7,782 bases of DNA from Muribaculaceae bacterium. GTDB taxonomy: Bacteria > Bacteroidota > Bacteroidia > Bacteroidales > Muribaculaceae. The notes beneath the pieces were generated by a model. That model did not search any database, was not told where the DNA came from, and worked only from the letters and a program-made list of their open reading frames with translations. The DNA is taken from positions 1 to 7,782 of the forward strand of contig JAKSMA010000113.1 in the NCBI GenBank assembly GCA_024400895.1, in the 5' to 3' direction. Each line of letters starts with the position of its first letter. The stretch's first letter is position 1. Shown here piece after piece: positions 6,258-7,782 of the stretch. The translations under genes were made by a program, and so were the position numbers.

Positions 6258-6287
6258 ATTATTTTAGTTATCTGTGTAAAAATCGGG

Positions 6288-6318
6288 CAAAGATACCAAT
6301 TATTTTTCACATTACCAA
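6288..6318 (-). promoter_or_regulatory. pnp promoter (TTG-N20-TATCTTTG)
   Basis: On the minus strand TATCTTTG (6288-6295) is a full TAnnTTTG match, and TTG (6316-6318) stands exactly 20 bases upstream, the spacing of the Bacteroidetes consensus. The predicted leader to the ATG at 6257 is about 25 bases, too short for the RNase III-cleaved leader hairpin known from E. coli pnp. Confidence 0.75.
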
Positions 6319-6370
6319 CGAAATAGGCTCGATTTTGCGGTTTGTGCTTAAAAATTGTCGTTTTGCTGCA

Positions 6371-6400
6371 AAAAAAATGGGATGGAGAACTTCCATCCCA
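6371..6400 (-). terminator. intrinsic terminator of hup
   Basis: TGGGATGGA (6378-6386) pairs perfectly with TCCATCCCA (6392-6400) around a 5-base loop. On the minus strand the stem is followed by seven U (6371-6377). It lies 28 bases after the hup stop codon and makes hup and pnp separate transcripts. Confidence 0.88.
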
Positions 6401-6427
6401 AAAATGTTTCTGTTTGCTAACCGATAG

Positions 6428-6700
6428 TTATTTCATCTTTTCTACAAGTTCTGCACCAGGTTTGAATTTCACAACCTTCTTTGCAGGAATTGTAATTTTG
6501 GCACCTGTAGCAGGGTTTACGCCATTGCGTTCAGCCTTTTCGTGAACAGCCAATGTGCCAAAGCCAACGAGAGAGATTTTGTCACCCTTCACGAGTGCAG
6601 CTTCCATAACTTTAACGGCGGCTTCAACTGCAGCTTTTGCTTGAACTTTGCTCATTCCTGCTTCTACTGCTATACCATTAATTAATTCGGTTTTGTTCAT
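6428..6700 (-). CDS. hup: HU-family DNA-binding protein
   Basis: A 90-residue nucleoid protein of the HU/IHF family that binds and bends DNA as a dimer. The N-terminal helical half begins MNKTELINGIAVEAGMSK (1-18), followed by an Ala-rich helix. GDKISLVGFGTLAV (39-52) forms the first strands. RNGVNPATGAKITIPAKK (58-75) is the DNA-binding arm, with the Asn62-Pro63 pair where the family's intercalating Pro lies, and FKPGAELVEKM (79-89) closes the fold. Length is exactly typical. The ATG at 6700 has no Shine-Dalgarno and follows an AT-rich leader of about 68 bases. It is flanked by its own promoter and terminator, so it is monocistronic, and it is divergent from the rhomboid gene. HU and IHF subtypes cannot be told apart with certainty, but the generic HU assignment is secure. 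Confidence 0.95.
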   Translation of the reverse strand: MNKTELINGIAVEAGMSKVQAKAAVEAAVKVMEAALVKGDKISLVGFGTLAVHEKAERNGVNPATGAKITIPAKKVVKFKPGAELVEKMK

Positions 6701-6774
6701 AATGATAAAGGTTTGAATTTTAAAATGTGACTTTTTAAAAAATATTAATACTTGATATAATTATTTTATTGGCG

Positions 6775-6805
6775 CAAAGATAATTAATAGAAATTTCTCT
6801 GACAA
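6775..6805 (-). promoter_or_regulatory. hup promoter (TTG-N20-TATCTTTG)
   Basis: TATCTTTG (6775-6782, minus strand) is preceded at exactly 20 bases by TTG (6803-6805), the same sequence and geometry as the pnp promoter. The predicted transcript start is near 6768, giving a long, very AT-rich leader before the ATG at 6700. Confidence 0.75.
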
Positions 6806-6887
6806 GAAAACTGTGCTAAAAATGCGAAAAAAAAGTAAAAATCGGAGATTTTGGAAGCTGAAGTCGTGGAAATTGCACGATTTTCAT

Positions 6888-6895
6888 TAATTTTG
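6888..6895 (+). promoter_or_regulatory. -7 box (TAATTTTG) for the rhomboid gene
   Basis: TAATTTTG fits TAnnTTTG and lies 80 bases before the rhomboid ATG. No good TTG occurs at 19-21 bases upstream; a TTG at 6873-6875 is only 12 bases away. It is a weaker candidate than the hup promoter, from which it diverges. Confidence 0.4.
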
Positions 6896-6916
6896 TATTT
6901 TATACAAATCAAAATC

Positions 6917-6961
6917 ATGCGTCGCCCCAAAAAAGACTGGGGAGAGGACGGGATTGATTAA
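6917..6961 (+). CDS. possible 14-residue leader peptide upstream of the rhomboid gene
   Basis: ATG at 6917 opens a frame coding MRRPKKDWGEDGID that stops at TAA (6959-6961), 14 bases before the rhomboid ATG and in a different frame. It lies after the candidate -7 box, so it would be in the transcript. The peptide is highly charged and its bases are less AT-rich than the surroundings. An ORF this short can arise by chance and there is no ribosome-binding motif, so this is only a candidate. Confidence 0.2.
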   Translation: MRRPKKDWGEDGID

Positions 6962-6975
6962 AAACAAAAAAAATT

Positions 6976-7734
6976 ATGAGTTACAATACATCACGAAATG
7001 GTTCGTTTTTGGGGTCAATCCCCGAAATCACCAAGAATTTGCTCATCATCAATGTGCTGATGTGGGTGGCTACACTTGTGCTGCAAACTCGCGGCTTCTT
7101 TTTGGAGCAATATTTGGCTTTGCATTTCTGGCAGGCCGACGACTTCATGCCATGGCAGTTTGTGACCTATATGTTTATGCACGATTCCTCAAGTGTGCAA
7201 GGTGGCATACTCCACTTGTTCTGCAATATGTTCAACCTCTATATGTTTGGTGCTCTGCTCGAGCGTATGCTCGGGGCGAAACGCTACATCATCTACTACA
7301 TGGTGTGCGGTATAGGGGCAGGACTTGTTCAGGAACTTGTATGGCAGTTCACTTGGGTTGGCGATGTGGCAAGCACATTAGGTGTGAGCACAGCAGAAGC
7401 TTCGAAGGCTATCAGTGCCGGACAGATTGGCGACCTTGCAGAATTTCTCAATTTCAGATACCTTACAGTAGGCGCTTCTGGCGCAGTGTTTGGCTTGCTG
7501 CTGGCATTCGGCATGTCGTTCCCCAACCTTAAGATGTTTATCATTCCATTCCCATTTCCTATCAAGGCAAAATGGATGGTGATTGGCTACGGCGTGTTTG
7601 AATTGATTTGTGGCACCCGCGGCTTGATGAGCGGCGTGGCACATTTTGCACACCTTGGCGGCATGCTGTTCGGCATATTGTTGATACTTTATTGGCGACA
7701 CACAGGCGTGATTAGGAAGAATGAGTATATGTAG
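6976..7734 (+). CDS. rhomboid-family intramembrane serine protease
   Basis: A 252-residue polytopic membrane protein predicted to cleave transmembrane substrates within the bilayer. Rhomboid landmarks: HLFCNMFNLYMFG (80-92) with His80 and Asn84, the oxyanion side; VGASGAVFG (165-173) with catalytic Ser168; and VAHFAHLGGMLFG (221-233) with catalytic His226. Hydrophobic segments fall at about 20-36, 78-94, 103-122, 163-182, 198-212 and 221-240, consistent with the six-helix core. A loop of about 40 mostly polar residues (124-163) sits before the serine helix, a longer insertion than in E. coli GlpG. The start at 6976 is the only ATG that keeps the full N-terminus. Its 3' end overlaps the next gene by 14 bases. 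Substrates are unknown. The family assignment is secure. Confidence 0.93.
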   Translation: MSYNTSRNGSFLGSIPEITKNLLIINVLMWVATLVLQTRGFFLEQYLALHFWQADDFMPWQFVTYMFMHDSSSVQGGILHLFCNMFNLYMFGALLERMLGAKRYIIYYMVCGIGAGLVQELVWQFTWVGDVASTLGVSTAEASKAISAGQIGDLAEFLNFRYLTVGASGAVFGLLLAFGMSFPNLKMFIIPFPFPIKAKWMVIGYGVFELICGTRGLMSGVAHFAHLGGMLFGILLILYWRHTGVIRKNEYM

Positions 7735-7782
7735 CGATATATTGAGCAAGTACAAGGCAAGCAATGCGCTGATGCGCTTGGT
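7721..7782 (+). CDS. start of a downstream gene, probably a second rhomboid-family protein (truncated by the window)
   Basis: An ATG at 7721, inside the last codons of the rhomboid gene and in another frame, opens a frame that begins MSICSDILSKYKAS and continues NALMRLG to the window edge. Bacteroidetes often carry two rhomboid-like genes in tandem, and the second typically starts with a short amphipathic stretch containing an 'xALxRL' segment before its first membrane helix, which this resembles. Only about 20 codons are visible and no catalytic motif is included, so the product is a guess from context. The overlap implies co-transcription with the complete rhomboid gene. Confidence 0.5.
   Translation, partial: MSICSDILSKYKASNALMRL

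Noticed and set aside
6925..6942. CCCCA...TGGGG hairpin before the rhomboid gene as a terminator or riboswitch
   Set aside because: Only five base pairs with an 8-base loop and no U tract.
1..7782. tRNA, rRNA, CRISPR arrays, phage or conjugation genes
   Set aside because: Looked for by eye on both strands; no cloverleaf-like segments, regular spaced repeats or mobility proteins were found.

Overview
The window looks like chromosomal DNA from a Bacteroidales bacterium (Prevotellaceae or Muribaculaceae would fit). Several intergenic regions carry the TAnnTTTG -7 element of the Bacteroidetes primary sigma factor. Two of these also have a TTG exactly 20 bases upstream. The housekeeping proteins read as Bacteroidetes versions, and one very strong Shine-Dalgarno stands out because most starts here lack one. 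No tRNA, rRNA, CRISPR array, integrase or transposase was seen.

Layout, left to right. (1) Positions 1-239 are a G-rich leader with a GC hairpin and a -7 box. They precede a plus-strand pair: a dGTP triphosphohydrolase (dgt) and, 19 bases later, an unusual nicotinate phosphoribosyltransferase (pncB-like). (2) At 2853-2886 a two-sided hairpin separates that pair from converging minus-strand genes. (3) On the minus strand, 2944-3856, is a compact three-gene operon: a 71-aa DUF3791-like protein, a 156-aa DUF3990-like protein with ADP-ribosyltransferase-like motifs, and a 77-aa second DUF3791-like protein. Both junctions are ATGA overlaps. (4) Upstream of it on the same strand is pnp (polynucleotide phosphorylase, 4020-6257) with an Arg-rich repeated tail, its own terminator and a clear promoter. 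(5) Next is hup (HU-family protein, 6428-6700) with its own promoter and terminator. (6) Divergent from hup on the plus strand is a rhomboid intramembrane protease (6976-7734). It overlaps the start of a further gene that runs off the window and is probably a second rhomboid.

The most interesting part is region 3. The last 8 codons of pnp, its stop codon and the following bases are present twice: once on the intact gene (4003-4044) and once as an orphan copy (2900-2941) on the far side of the three-gene module. Each copy is followed by a similar GGGAA...TTCCC terminator. The module therefore sits between two copies of the pnp 3' end, as though it entered at the pnp terminus together with a replacement tail. 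The module is visibly more AT-rich than pnp and has a TAnnTTTG box overlapped by a perfect inverted repeat. Its order, with small proteins on both sides of an ART-like protein and translational coupling, suggests a toxin-antitoxin or defence cassette. That function is inferred, not shown.

The other genes are ordinary housekeeping functions: dNTP pool control, NAD salvage, RNA decay, nucleoid structure and membrane proteolysis.
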